Source: Pipra filicauda
Taxonomy: Eukaryota > Chordata > Aves > Passeriformes > Pipridae
Length of the DNA: 64,000 bases
Direction of reading: 5' to 3'
Assembly (NCBI RefSeq): GCF_003945595.2
Contig: NW_024103862.1
Location: forward strand, 992,001-1,056,000
Shown piece after piece: positions 40,175 to 54,100 of the stretch. The first letter of the stretch is position 1. Each line of letters starts with the position of its first letter. Below the pieces are notes generated by a model that had not been told where the DNA came from, made no database searches, and worked only from the letters and a program-made list of their open reading frames with translations. The position numbers and the translations under genes were made by a program.

Positions 40175-40766
40175 GTGGGAAAAATATCTACTATGTGACA
40201 AATCTTCATAGAAACTTTTATTTCTCCATGGGAATAAAACCAGTTCATTTGATTTAGGTTCATATTATAGATTCAATGCAAATTTCCTTTGGAAAGAGAA
40301 AAAGATGCAATTCTTTCAAATTCTTGAATAACAATTTTTTATACACTTTTGCCTAAGTGTAGCTGTGTATTGCCAAAGGATTCCATTTTGGTTTAAGGTC
40401 CTAAACTCAGTTTGGAATGTTCAAAACTATTATAAACACTGGGACCCTTGTATCAGATCTGTGTGCCAACTTACCAGTTTGTGCAGATTTCCACAAACTG
40501 GGGATAGGAATACTTGATGTGTTGCAGGCCATGTGAAGAGGTTGGAATGCCACCTTAGTGGATGTTACTGCATGCAGAAAACTTCCTAACTTCAAAATGT
40601 TATGGATTTCCTGGCTTTTAGTGCATTTCTTGACCATCTTTCATCCAGTTTTCTTTTTAGAAAGAAATGGCACCTCTTTACAGAGAAAGTTATTGAGTCT
40701 CACTACCTCACTACAGAGCCAAAAGCATTACAGTGAAAATACAGAACCTTGTTCTAATTTACTGTT

Positions 40767-40781
40767 AAAAAAAAAAAAAAA
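40767..40781 (+). repeat. poly-A run (15 A)
   Basis: Uninterrupted A run with no recognisable retrotransposed sequence before it. Confidence 0.9.
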
Positions 40782-42499
40782 GTTTAGTTTTATTCACAGA
40801 GCTACAGAAATACATGAGCTTTCCATCAGATGGGAGCAGATTGCCATAGAAGGACACTCAGAAAGAAGGAAAAGCAGGGAAATGAATGCCAGATTATTTA
40901 AACAGAGAACATAAAATAATTTTGCTCATTTGTAGAAGTGTGATTGTTCGCTCAAGTAATAGTTTTTAGAAAGACATTGTCCAACAACTTACAGTAATTG
41001 TTCTTGGATTGTTTTTATGGGCAAACCACCAAAGAAATATGACCAGCCAAGGCAATTGTCTATAACTCTGGAAACAAAAGTGAAGAAGCTGTTTACTGGC
41101 TTGCTTTTTGGTTTATTTATGTAACTTCCCAGAACATGAGTTGCTGTCAGATTTCTTTTGTAACCAGCTTTCACCTTTGATTCTCTCTGCTTATCCAGAG
41201 AGATATATAAAAGATTTGACATATGGTGCCATGTACATTGAACAACTTAGTTTTGCTGAGATCTTGTGTAAATATTTTTTGTAGATTTTCCCTTCTTCAG
41301 CATTGCCGTGGCTTAGATAAGCCCTCTCTTGAACTTTGTGCAGAACTCATTCAGTAAAGACTTATGTTAAAATCACTCACCCAGAATAAACGTCTACTAG
41401 CACTAGATGACACCTGTGATCTTTCATGGAGGTGTCCATAGGGTGGAATATGTGAGATAATGCATGTGTGCATCCCCCACACCTCTTGTAAAAAGAACTC
41501 AGTATCTGTTGAAGATTTTGAAATATCAGTGTTAGTAAAATTCTAATCAACTGTCCTCAGCAGAGGAACCAGGATCAGGTATTTCTATTGTTAACAGACA
41601 TTCTCCTCTAATAGTTACAGGCCTTAACTTTCTTTCAGAGTATCATTAGATTTTAATATAATTTATCCCATGTAATATTTGGCACCTCACTGAGGTAAGC
41701 TAGGCTCAGTAGAAGGAAAGAGAGATGTAGTTCAAGGCTGTGAATTTTAATGCACCAGTACAAAACCCAATCAACCTAAGTTGTAGGGCACATAGATTGC
41801 TAACTTAGTCACTTCGGTTACAGTACTAAAGTTAAACAGGATGAATCACCCTCGGTAAGGTTAAAGTCAATGCAGATATAAACCCACTTCACCACTCGCT
41901 GGCATACTGGGGTGTCACACACTAAGCTGATGTGAGACATTATCAGCCCTGAAGAGAGGGTGGTTTATGGATATTCCATACTCAGTGAAGCACTGTGTGA
42001 AACAGCAGCCTGATGCACTGTGCCAGATCTACAGTTTTCTACTAAAAACATTTCTCTGAGGAAGGCCAATATTCCTGACCTTGCCAGGTATTAAACTATT
42101 GGTTTTAAATTTCTACTGTGTACTTTCATTCTTCACCAGCGTCCACAAAGAAAAATTTCAGTAAAAGTATTCATTGTGCAAAAATGAACTCTGGCTTATT
42201 AAAATATTCAGTAAGCTAAAGAATACTCTAGAAGACCAACTTGAAAGTCTGATAAGAGCCTGTGTCACATCAGCAACGCTGTAGCTGTCCTGTGGTACAG
42301 GAAGAGCATGTGGCTTTTGGTGAGCGTACTTAGCTTACAATATTAGATGAATAATTGTTCTAAACTTCCCTTAAAAAGAGATGCAAGGCATAGCCTGGAA
42401 AATGTCACAAGCAGTAAAGCAAATTTTTGATCTATGAGCATATGAAAAAGGCAAAGTGTGTAATAAAGACCTTTTATTTACAATAAAGCGATTTTTTAT

Positions 42500-43020
42500 T
42501 GTCTATAATTTTCCCATTTAATTGTTCACAATGAAGGAGTTAATGTTGAAGAGAGGAGTTTCAATTAGCTCACATCAAAAGTCAGAAAGAGAGTTTGTCT
42601 TCAGAAAGGTGTATCACTATCCTGCAGTTCCTGCAATCAGTGCAGTGTCAGACACGTGTCTCCTGAAATCTCAAATCAGCTTACCGAAAACACATCTACC
42701 ACGGTCTTACAACAAATCATTGAGGAAGCAAATTTATGCGATAGTGACTGACTGTTACACAATTAAATGTGATGGCATGAGGTATCAGAATAACATGGAA
42801 AATTTGTCCGTTGCTATATGTTATGTAAGGGATGATTCATCCCTGAAAATATCTCAGAGAAGAGGTGCAACTCAATCATCTTCATGCCAACTGCACCTCT
42901 GACATGATTATTGCTCCTTTGAAAGCAGCTGAGTTCTTTTCTAGTGGCATCATTAATTTGTGCTATTATAAGGCCAGTATGAAATTTATGAAGACGAGTT
43001 GGCATATAAATACACGTCCA
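42500..43020. promoter_or_regulatory. candidate conserved noncoding element with a 126-codon open frame
   Basis: Non-repetitive stretch with a high-complexity, enhancer-like look: tttcaattagctcac, cagacacgtgtctcc (a palindrome around the CACGTG E-box near 42655), attgctcctttgaaagcag (TCF/LEF-like CTTTGAA) and catcattaatttgtgc. The plus frame 42522-42902 spans much of it, but the product is basic, has no domain, and lacks any sign of splice sites or a paralogue. Either a conserved regulatory element or chance. A small unknown protein is the less likely reading. Confidence 0.3.
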
Positions 43021-45079
43021 GAAGGATTGTGAAAAGGAAATACGTTGAAGTATGCATGATTTCAGGCATCTATTTCATTGAGTAGGGCATGTCTTGAAAA
43101 GAACATTTATGAAAATGTTCCAAATGGTGATTGCTGGGGCAATGGTGGGGGTTTTTTTCCATTTTTTAAATGTTTTGTTAGCTGCTGTCGTTGGCATGAT
43201 GATAAGGAAGAAAATGAAGAAATGTGAAAGGAGAAGAACAAAACTGACAGCTGATCTTTTCTAACACTGATATATATATTTGCTATTCTAATATCCTATA
43301 ATGCATTGTTACAACGGGAATTTTTGATTGGTTCATCCATTCACACACTTGGAGTCCGTGGATTTGAATAGTCTTTATTGGAACAGAACATTGTAAGCAA
43401 CCAACATAAAGTCTGACCAGGAAAAAATTTGACCTTGTAAAGTCTGTAACTGGACTACCTTTTTTGACTTCAACATAGATCTGTGCTGGAAATATGCTGG
43501 TAAGCCCAAACAACTATTTTACTAGTTTGACTGCAACATCCTAATGAAGTTTTCCTGCTCTGCTGGTTAGAGTGTCTTTAAGATCATCTGACCAGAAACT
43601 GGAAAGAGAAGAAATACCAGCAGACAGAAAGCTTTAAGTTGCTAATGCTTTTTATAAATGTTTTATAAATGTGTCAGAGAATCCCATGACCCACTCCCAG
43701 AAAACCTGTAAGAGAGAGAAAAGTCACCCTGTGTAGCATCAAGAAAAATGTAAACCCCAGAGAAATTCCAGTTAGGTTCTGAAGTTCACGATGTGTCAGG
43801 TGGACCCTTTGTATGAGGCTGAATCACAGTCTAACAAAACAAAGCTCTACTGCATGAATACCACGGTAATTGACATTATCTATTTATCACTGCTTGCAAG
43901 GGTTTTTTTTTCCAAGAGATATACTGAACTCTGATTAGAACCAGTGACAGAAATTGGGGAGGATCGGTGTAAATATTTCAGGCATACATTTTTTTTAAGG
44001 ACGTAAGAAGGGGTAAGAAAAATTTTCACACTCTTTTTGCATCCTGCTGGGGTATTGATCAACCTTTTGTATCTTGAATACTGTGGGCCTCACCAATAAA
44101 CCATTTCAGTCGTTTTAGACTAGAAAAGCTTCTGGCACGGGTCAGAAAAACCAGGCAACAGATGCTGCACACATAATTTAGAATGTGTTCCCCACAAAAG
44201 AGTGAAAAAGTTTAAAAGCCACAAAGGAGAAGTGCGAGGAGATAGCTACCTCCTTGCTCAGTGCATAGGTGTGGATGAGTCAAGTGAACACACAGCACGA
44301 AGCTGGCTCTTAATTTTCCCAGTGCACAGGCTTGTGTTTATTAGTAATTCCTCCTCACTTTTGTGCAGGCACCAAGTCTGCACTCTTTAGCTGGCTGCCA
44401 GCAGCATGGTAGATTGGGCTGGGGAGGGAAGGGCTGAAGAAGGGAACGTGGGAGCCCTTGCTCTGGGAGGGTGGCATGGGGCTGTCAGAAGTGAGCAGGC
44501 GGTGCCGCAGACAATTGCAAGCAGGGGGGAGAGTACACACTTCTCTCGTGGCTCCCTTTGATGCCTGGATCAGATCGTCTCTTGGACTAGCAAACTCTAA
44601 CACCTCTTCTGAAATCAGCTCCAACTGGTGATGAGCTACATCTGGCCTGTGAAATGAAAATAGCAAAACCTTTGATTGAGTCCAAGTTAAGTGGATCTTC
44701 ATCATCTGCTCAGTCACCTTTTGCCAAGATGAATGATACTATGACAGTATTCTAATAATTTCTGAGGTGGATTCCCTCCTTTTTTTCATCCATCTGCAAA
44801 GAACAAACTGCAAACACTTGGAAAATTTACTGCTCTCTAAGGGAGAAATTTTGCTCTTTTTGAACATATCCATGGCATTTTACTGAGTGAAATGGAGCGC
44901 TACCTGGAAGCCTGGTTCAACATAAAAACACAGACCTCAGTGTTGAAAAGGAGATCAGACTTTTAAAAATGTCACAGTGCCTGTTTTTACATCGTTGATA
45001 TGTCAGTGTTTTTCCTATAAGAAGTTGTTATATTTAACTGGACTTGGATATCTTCTTTTCAAAGAGCTTTATCTGTGGA

Positions 45080-45310
45080 TAAAGTACCCTGACGGAAAGA
45101 ATACTCTCCATTTGCCACGTCTATCACAATGCAAATAAAAATGTATCTTTACTAATACATTCACAACTGAGGTTATCAAACAAACAGAAACTTTGGCACT
45201 TAAGAGTGCAGCTGTACAATGATCATTCATGTTATTCTGAAAATTTGCTGGAAAGCACTGGATTTCTGTACTTACCATACAGTGCATTGACTCTCCAAGT
45301 GCTGAAAGTA
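45080..45310. promoter_or_regulatory. candidate conserved noncoding element
   Basis: Non-repetitive stretch with an octamer ATGCAAAT (POU-type) near 45129, a nearby ccacgtc E-box-like core near 45115 and caaaca/gtaaa forkhead-like cores. No coding signal. The basis is sequence character only. Confidence 0.22.
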
Positions 45311-48300
45311 ACTACTTAATGGCTCCAACATAATTTTCCGTGTATGTATCAGTATTTCAGTATATCAGAAGATATTCAGCAGCCATGCAAAGCAGACACC
45401 CACAGCTTGCTTGCCACGGTGCCTGTCTGTGGCAGACACAGCACATTGGGACTCTGCTTCCCTCCTCGCCTTTCAGTTTCAGTGTAGGTCCTGTTATTTT
45501 TCCAAATGAGATAGACGGATATCTACAAAGTGATAGGAAAATTCTGCCAAATCCTAGATATGGGAGACTGCGACCCACAAAACTTGTCTCTCCCTTTGGG
45601 CTCAGGGAACAGTGAACTTTTCACCTGCCCCAGTTCTGCAGAGCATGCAGAGAGCATTTTTTTCACAACACACATTTAAGTAAGTTAGGGCAAGATTAAA
45701 GCTACAAGAGGTCAAGCAAAGCAATACGGATGGCTTTTTGCCAGGAACCATGGTAAGACCTTGTTTATCTCAGCTCTCCACTTTAGTGAAAAGTAAGAGT
45801 TTTACCACCCTGCAAAACAGCAGCCAAGCTGGCATTTCTCTTTCTCACTGTCCCTCACAGTCTGATGTCTGCCCTGGCTGGTTAAACAATACTAGCTCTT
45901 TCCTGACACAGGAGAGTAGAATAATGCTGTAGCCTGTCACAGATTTCAGTAATGGGATGTTTCTTTTCCCTGCATCAAGTAAAATCATGTTGAGCTTTGT
46001 TTTCCTTGAGCTGATGAGCACATTTGACACTATCTTTGCCACATATCTATCCTCTCACTGGCTTTAATTCCTCTGTTTTTCTCTCTTTATTTCTTCTGTC
46101 TTCTGTTTTTTTTCCCCTCTTTCTCTTTGTGTTCATTCTTTCTTAATCTCTTACTTGATTGCCTTCACCTTCTTCAGACCCACCTGCTGTCCCTATCTGT
46201 CTGAGGTCATTCCTGAGGTGCTCCTGGCTGTTCCTCTTCTGTGGGAACTACAGTCATGGGCTTATATTTATTTCCTCCTGCCCCAAAGGTGGATTGCAGC
46301 CAACTTCCAAGCTTGTGCTATTCTCTTCTAAAGGTGCCTTGCTGCAGCCATGTGGCAGCATTTCTCCTGGACCATGGTGATTTTATTGTGCCATGAGCTG
46401 AGATACCACATCACCAGAGAGCGTAGAGTTATTTATCAGTGTTAGATTTGCTTTTGGGGATCAGTTGGTGGCTTTGAAGATGAGGATAAATGCTTTGAAG
46501 GAAGGAATGATAGTTTTGAGCAGATCAGCTTTCTGTTAAATTATAATCTGCTATAATGCAGTCTCCAGCAATGACCATAGAAAATTATCTTTTCTTTTCT
46601 TGAGTCTGGCCTTAAGTAGTTGCAAACAATAGTACCAATATATGGTTAAATAGATAGTTATGTATTACATTTCGTTATGAAGATGAAAATACAGAGCGAA
46701 AATTTTATCATTGGGATTATTCAGAGTCAGATTTTAGAGGGAAAGACTAGTAATTAGTCTCAGTTTAATCGCTAGTGGGAGATAGTTCACATTACCAAAT
46801 GATTTGATGTTTCAGCACAAATGACAAACTGTGTTCAGAGAGGTCCAAGACACTGTCAGCATGGCTGGAGACTAAATCACCTTTCCTCTTTATAGTAGAT
46901 TGGGTTGTCCTTCCAAATCGGGGTTAAGGTCATTGGCAGGGCAGTCTGGGAATGAGAGCATCTGTCTGAAATATACCTGGACTGTGGATGTATTCAGAAA
47001 TTCAATTTCTGATGCTGCCAGTCCCTTGACCTTCACAAGCACATGTGCTTACCAAAACCTATGAAAAGGAAAAAAAAGGGGAAAAAAAAAGCCTTGATAT
47101 TTTTATTTGACTTGAGCTTCAAACTCCTGTGAATAGACCAGCAAGAGCTGCTGGATAGCATACATTACAGAGCCAAAAATAATCATGTGCCGTGGAGAAA
47201 AAGTACATGCATTTTATCTTAATTCTAGCTTAGATGCTCTGTTTCCCTTCTTTACATGCACAGACAACTCTGCCTGCAAATTATTTCAGGTCCTCTCATG
47301 GTCCATTGACGACGGCTAGACATTTGCTAAAGTCCTTGAGCAATCATGCCTTGTAGTAGATACACTGAAATTGCCACATCAAATAGACAAGCGCAGGAGT
47401 CCTAAATACACATTTGAGCATTTTTCCCTACAAGTTGATGTTGGGAGGGATGCTTTGCATATGCTGATGAAGTACAGACTTCCAACTGCCTGGGGAACCA
47501 GTGTCCCTCGCAGTTGAACGGTGGTGGCTGCTCCCGGGGGGCTGCAGGGCTCTGGAGGGCTGTGCTCGCGGGGGCTACCTGCTTTAGCTCCGTGCAGCAA
47601 CAGTGAGAGCCATATGTGGAGCTGCAGGAAAACAGATGCTGTTTTTCCATTTGTGAAATCAAGTTGTTGGAAAGTAGTCAGCTTTCCGATGTACAAGAGA
47701 GAGCTCATCTGATCAACCTGCAGAGACAGCGTGAGCTTGTTTTTTTAAGAAACATTTGTCAATATTTCTAAATTATTGGTGACTTAGAATAGTGAAAGAA
47801 ATAATGGTATGGAAATAATCAGCTGATAAATGGCTTTAATAATAGGCAGGTTTTTGATGACCTGTGATTTTCATAAACAAAGGAGCTGTGCGACCTGGAT
47901 TTTGACTGCTAGGCATTTTGATCCAGGCATGCATCTCTAGATCAAGTGTAGGTTTACTGTTTTCATTATACAACAGATATAACCACTCAGTAAGATTTCT
48001 TCTTACCATTAAACAATAACATTATTCCCCTAGAATAAAATGAGACAGTGTTGTGTTCTCAGAGAAGCCTCAAACATGTTTGTGTTAAATCCAAAATAAA
48101 TAGCTTTTGTTGATTATTATCAACCAAAAATGTGTGTTCTAATAATTCTTAAATAAAAAATGTTTATAATGTGAAGTGATTTTCTAAATCACTGTGACAT
48201 AGTGAAATATAACTCTGTGTAATTTGTCATCCTTTAAACATGCAATTTATCTTATCAGAAATGCAAAGATTTAAAGTATCAGCTGGCTCCAGTGGCTCCA

Positions 48301-48594
48301 GACTAATAAAAGGCATCTTTTCTATTACTCTGATTAACAGGACAGTTTAAGATACTTGAAACAAACAAAGAAGACTTATTGGTAAATAGCAAACAAGGAC
48401 TAGTGTTCTTTTACCAGGATTATGCTCTTTAAGACTGTGCCAAGATCCCTAGGATATTTTGTCAGCATGTTAGGATCCTTCACATTTCTCTACAGTGTAT
48501 CTATTTTCCACTATTTCAGAGCTATGGAAATCTGTCCTAACCTTAGTATCAAATCTACCTCTTTTCAGAAATATAGCCCTTCTGTTAATTGTAT

Positions 48595-48640
48595 AAAGAA
48601 TTTAGGATATTAATTGCAAAGAATTTAGGATATTAGTTGC
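48595..48640. repeat. 23-bp tandem duplication, two units
   Basis: aaagaatttaggatattaat plus tgc at 48595-48617 is repeated directly at 48618-48640 with a single A/G mismatch. Its near identity points to a fairly recent slippage event. Confidence 0.9.
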
Positions 48641-49266
48641 TCAGAATTACATCTTGGATGTCTAAAATAGATGGGGTAGGAAGTATGTAATCAGAAGTCA
48701 GACTTATTTGAATTTGTGTCAAAGGTAAAAGTTATGCTAAAGCTAACTCCAAAAGATTTAACTGCATGCAGATTTTGTCCATGTCTTTTGAATTTCTTTA
48801 ATTAAATAAACTGTGTCTCACTGTTGTGATGCAATCCTTGTTAAAGGTGAGGATCACTGTCACACCAGTGCAGACATCTCTGTTCAAACAAGGAGTCTTT
48901 TAAGAATTGTAAAAGATGCGCCAGTTCAGCTTACTTTGCCTTGACTCCCAACCAATAATATTATACAAATTGCATAAATTAAGCTAATTCCATGTTAGTC
49001 CCTGGCACAAACAATCTTCTAGCACAATAGCAATTTCTATAGAAAAGATAAAGATCATCTTTGCAGAGAATGAAGAATATCCAAGGTCAGTGAGCATCAA
49101 ATGCTCACTTGCATTCAGAGAGCAAGGAACTTCCCACTGACTTCGCCTCCTCTAACCAGCAAGACAGGACGTGCACTCTGGGAAGGTCTGTATGGAACTG
49201 TACGTGAGTTTATCTTTTTCTCTCTCTTGAATACCTGCATGTGCAAACATGCTTAGAACTACAAAA

Positions 49267-49515
49267 GGGGTAATGGCTTAAAACTGAACAAGGGTTGGTT
49301 TAGATTAGATGTTAGGAAGAAATTCTTTACTGCAAGGATGGTGAGGCACTGGAACAGGTTGCCCAGAGAGGTTGTGAGTGCCCCATCCCTGGAAATGTTC
49401 AAGGCCAGGTTGGATGGGGCCTTGAGCAACCTGCAAGGTGTCCCCGTCCACAGCAGGGGCATTGGAACTAAATGATCATTAAAGTCCCTTCCAACCCAAA
49501 CAATTCTATGATTCC
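49267..49515 (+). mobile_element. CR1 LINE, short 3' end
   Basis: A 5'-truncated CR1 in plus orientation of the same 3' type as the copy at 361-970. It runs from the end of ORF2 (ggttggtttagattagatgttagg, then gaggcactggaacaggttgcccag) to the 3' tail caacccaaacaattctatgattc. Compared with the 361-970 copy, about 11 bp are missing at 49430 (gcaacctg joins directly to caaggtgtcc, whereas the other copy keeps gtctagtggg there). It is coding-dead. Confidence 0.94.
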
Positions 49516-51118
49516 TAGATACTGTAAGGAGATACAGAGATAGGATGCATGATACATATTATGTCACCATTCTTGTTACTTCTAAAAAAAAAAAAATATA
49601 GCTTCACCCTTTTGGGGGAAAGATGGAAAGAACAGACAGAACACATCTGGCATGCTTACTCATGTGCTGTTGGATGTTGGTCAGATGTTAAGATTAAGAA
49701 AGCAGTAGAATATAGAGCAACGAAAAGTCTGTAAAGCCCAGATTTCTTCAGTTGCACAGACTTCTATATCTTCACATTCCTACAGCTCCAAAAGCAAATC
49801 ACTCCCATTCTTGTGGCTTTGTCAAATCAGAAGGAAATGCAGACTGAATATTCAGAAATGTTTTCTTGTAAGTGATACACCTTCATCCAAACTCTCAGCT
49901 CTTCTACCTCAGTCAATTAAACATTTGATGAAATTGTAACGCATACGCTTGCCTTAAAGAAGCAATGTCAGGCATAGGCTATATGCCTTATTTCACAAAT
50001 GGAAGACACCACCCCATCACCCCCTCAAAAAAACATACTAGCCTGGACAAATAAAATCTGATGGAGGGAATTTTCTGAAATTTTGTTGAACTTTGCTTAA
50101 GTCAGTATTTTTTCATTCTTTATCAAATGACAGTAATGCTATTCTAGGCAATGCACACGAATAGCCAAACTTCAGAATTCAAAGACATTTTAAACTTCTG
50201 CCTAATTTTTTCTTTCATTTGGAATTGCTACTTCTCCTCAAGTGGAGGCATAGGTTAAAAGAAAAATCAAAGTATGAATTTGCTCCCCCATATTTCATAA
50301 CCTCATTTACATAGCAAAATGAACTATGGGAGAATGGGGATTTGAAAAGCAATGAAAGGTCTCCAAAAGCTGTCAGCTGCATTTATTTTTGGTAGAAGAA
50401 TAGCTTTTCTACAGCTGTTTGACCCATCTTGAAAATTGTGTATCTAAATTCCATGAGTCCCTGCTTATCTGTTCAGCTACAGTTCATACAAGCATCCAGA
50501 CTCCAGTTATGTACTCAAACTCATGGACATGCTAAGTCCATGGAGGCTCACTCATCACGTTTTTTTCATAGATATAGTTCACGCTCAGTGAAACACAAAA
50601 CTCTGAGTCAACATGGCTGCAAGTCTGGTCATCACTTTGGTTACACAGAGAACAGGGGAAATGTGAACCAGTCATTCACAGTGTAAGGTGCATTTTCCCC
50701 TGGACAGTGATTTCAGGGCTCACTTAAAGGGAAACCCACCTGTCACAGTGCAGGACAGTGCTGGATTCACTCGTGTGAGACCCTCTCTGTATTCTCAGCC
50801 ATTGAGCTACATTAAGTTAGCACTAGTTTTACCTAACCCAATACCCAGCTCCATGTGGGACTGACCGAACATACAAAACCATCTGGGGTCTGATACATGT
50901 CATGCTTGAGACTGCATAAAATGCACTGCCCCACTCTTGCCCACATTACTTTAAAAAGGGCTTTTTCAATGGCAATTATTTACATGATAAAATATCTATG
51001 GCAATTTTGGAGCTGTGGAGAAAGTAGCTGATGGGTAAGATTAACAGGACTTAGAAAACTTTTTCTATAGAAGATTAGCTTTTTTTTTTCTCCTAAAATG
51101 TATCTCAAAGTCCAAATC

Positions 51119-51133
51119 TTTTTTTTTTTTTTT
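51119..51133. repeat. poly-T run (15 T)
   Basis: Uninterrupted T run, about 30 bp after another 10-T run at 51080-51089. No LINE sequence adjoins it. Confidence 0.9.
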
Positions 51134-54100
51134 AGCAGTTACTGTTTTTTGCAGCCAATTACAAGTCACTTGTAAATGAAATAGAATTTAAACTATCCCA
51201 TGAATGAGTTACTACCCTTGTGTCAGACTGGGCTAAGCAGGGTGGGTGATAGAACTGCTAACCTCTCAGTCAGACCACTGCTCTGTGAGTCATCAGTGCC
51301 AAGTTACCCCTGATGATTAATTCTGACTTATAGAAATATTCTTGACCTTGACTGCAACTCTTAGATTTTGTTTCTTATTGTTGTATGTGCATGGGGTTGT
51401 TTGGTTTGCTTTTTGAGTTTTTTTCTTGTTTTAACTTTATATCATGTTGGTTTGGTTTTTTTTTTTCATCTAATAAGAAAAAAAGGAAAAACAGTTTGAA
51501 TCATGTGCCCTGTTGTGGGGACCAAGTTAATTAAAATCCTGATGTATATATACAGCTGATACTCCTCACCCTAATGAAGAACATTAATTCTAGAACATGT
51601 GTGGCTGTAGTCACATTGCTACAAATTACTGGACTCTTTCCTTTATCTGTTTCCAAGAAAGTCTCCCCCGGTTAGTTAGGAAAAAAGAAAAATATGATGC
51701 CTTAGTTCTAAGCAGCATAAATTACATGCATCAATCAGAGGAAGCTTAAATTAAAATACACATTTGGCAAACAAATATGAATATGTTGATCTCATCTGTG
51801 AATCAAAATGATTTAATGCCAGTACTGACCCCCCACTGATCAACATGAAGGTCACTGCAAACTGCTTGATTCTCATTGAGAAATGTTGTTGTGTCTGTTA
51901 AAGATGCAGTTTTATACATTCCCTAATGCTCAATCTAATCGGTAATTCCAATGTAGCAGAATTGATTTATTTTAGAAAGAAAATACAGAATTCATTTTTT
52001 TTATTTATGTAATCCAAAACAGATAGCTAAATTAAAATGTTAAAAAAATACATGTGGTGTATGGGTCTGGGATGAAGGCTTTCCAAAGTGTTTATGATGT
52101 TTTCCAATCTAGACGAATACTATTTGTGAAATGGAATGCTACACCTTTCAGATACCAAGTGATCATAAATCAGTCTTCCCTTATCATCCTGTTCATGCTT
52201 TCTGGCTATAGAAATAACTAGTTTAACTCAATTATCAGACAAAATATTGCTCTGAATGGATAATCCAAGGCCAGTTGGGTTGTCACTGCTCTCAGAGGTC
52301 TTGTGAAAACTGATGAGTAGGGCAAGTGGTTTTATGGAAAACTCGAACCAGTCTTTGCCTTTTATAATGTTTTTGCCTGCAGTTAAAACGTCTTTGAAGT
52401 AGGGCTGGAGAAAGTCATCATGGCCCCAAGGTAGAAGGCACTGGGAAGAAGGGCCACACCATGGGGCAATGATACACAAGTTCAGGAGCTCCTATCACTC
52501 AGTTTTGGTGCAGTCCCTGATGGGAGCAGAAGCAACAGGGAACAACAGCAGAATTCACCTATGGGGACAAAGTCCCCAGTGAGGCTCAGAGGACGAGGTC
52601 AGTCCAGGAAATGTCTTCCTGCAACAGACCCAGTGGATAGAACTCATGATGTTTAGATACATTCATGCATGTATGAAATGGGGTTTTCCCATGGGTATGA
52701 ATGTTTTTACATGGTCGTTTGTGAAAAATTGCACTTTCTAAGTAAACATTTCACACCTCTGTAACTGGGGACTACAGCAGTGGTAAAAGCCAGCTTCTCA
52801 GTTCTGCTAAAAAACAGAGTCCTTTTTTGGCTACAGTGTGAAATTATGACTTTCAATATCCAAGACTAAACATTTTTCTTTCTTATATAATTCTTGCCTG
52901 TCTCTCTACTTAAGAATTATTTCCATCAGAGGATTTGTTCTATTTATTTCCCTCTTCTTCTCCATGTGGAGCTGACACATTCTCCACTGATATTCAATAA
53001 TCACGTCTTACCTTCTAAAGCATCCAATAGCCCATCTACAGTGTGAAAATCTCTTAAAGCAGACTCCAGTTTTAACTATCTACTGGGAAAGATCAGGAAG
53101 GGACACCTTAAAAATGCATCTTGACAGGACCAGATCAAATGTTCACTAAGGAGAAAAATAATTTTGAAATTCTTGTTCGTCTTGAACAAAGCTTAATTCA
53201 TTAATCTTTTGCATTTAGATGAGAAGAAACAAGAATTCACTCATGTTTTTGTTTAACAAAATACAACCATCAAAAGCACATGCTACTGCAATGTTACAGT
53301 GCAAGCCAAGAATGAGCTGTTTGGATCTTTGACTTTATTTAGGTCTTACTGGCCTTGAAATTCTCAAATAAAGTATTGCAGAACAATGAAGGATAATACT
53401 TTTGAGTTTTTCCTACCACATAAACACACACTACATAATATAATAAACCATAAAATTATAAGAACTGCATCTTTGTCTTTTCTACTTCCCATTTCCTATT
53501 TTAGGTAGTTTCCTGCCTTAGTCCATCAGTCAAAAATCCCTGAGCAGTCAGAGGTAGTTTCTATTATCAACTGCATATAGAAATATTATGCATCTTTCTA
53601 TAAAGAAACAATTTTGTCATTATCAGCCCTTCACACCTCTACGTAGAAGATAAGTTGGACGGCCCCTGTTTGAGTGAGGCATCTCTGAGTTCTAGGGACT
53701 AAAAACACTAACGTTTGCTTTGGAAGTTGGAGAGCAGCTAACTATGGCTCTCAGGGTGGTCTCCAGAACTTGGTTTCAGACCAAGGCATTTTGTAATAGC
53801 AAGCCACTGAAACTGTGGACTGCATAGCTAAAAGTCCATTGTAGATACACCTCAGCAAGAAGTAGGTACACATGATACGCATGTCCATTCTGCACTTTGA
53901 GGCAGAAAGACTTTTTCAATGAAGAAATCAAATACAAAAATCCACCTCTTACGACAGAAATGCAGCATTGCTGGACCACTTCTTCACACCTCCAGTTACT
54001 TCATATTAAAATCTGCTGGGACAGGGCAGGTATCACCTTACCACAGTACCTCAGAAAATTTCAACGTCCATAAATTCCAGCACTTTTGACAAACCTGAAG

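Larger units (their letters stand above)
40175..49266. other. unique sequence with candidate conserved elements, no gene seen
   Basis: About 9 kb without recognised genes. It includes a 15-A run (40767-40781), candidate conserved elements at 42500-43020 and 45080-45310, a GC-richer patch near 44390-44600 and a 23-bp duplication at 48595-48640. Frames at 44355-44717 (minus), 45340-45615 (plus) and 47379-47708 (minus) are unrecognised. Confidence 0.45.

Noticed and set aside
41204..41213. TATATAAAAG as a core promoter
   Set aside because: A good TATA match in isolation, but nothing downstream resembles a transcript.
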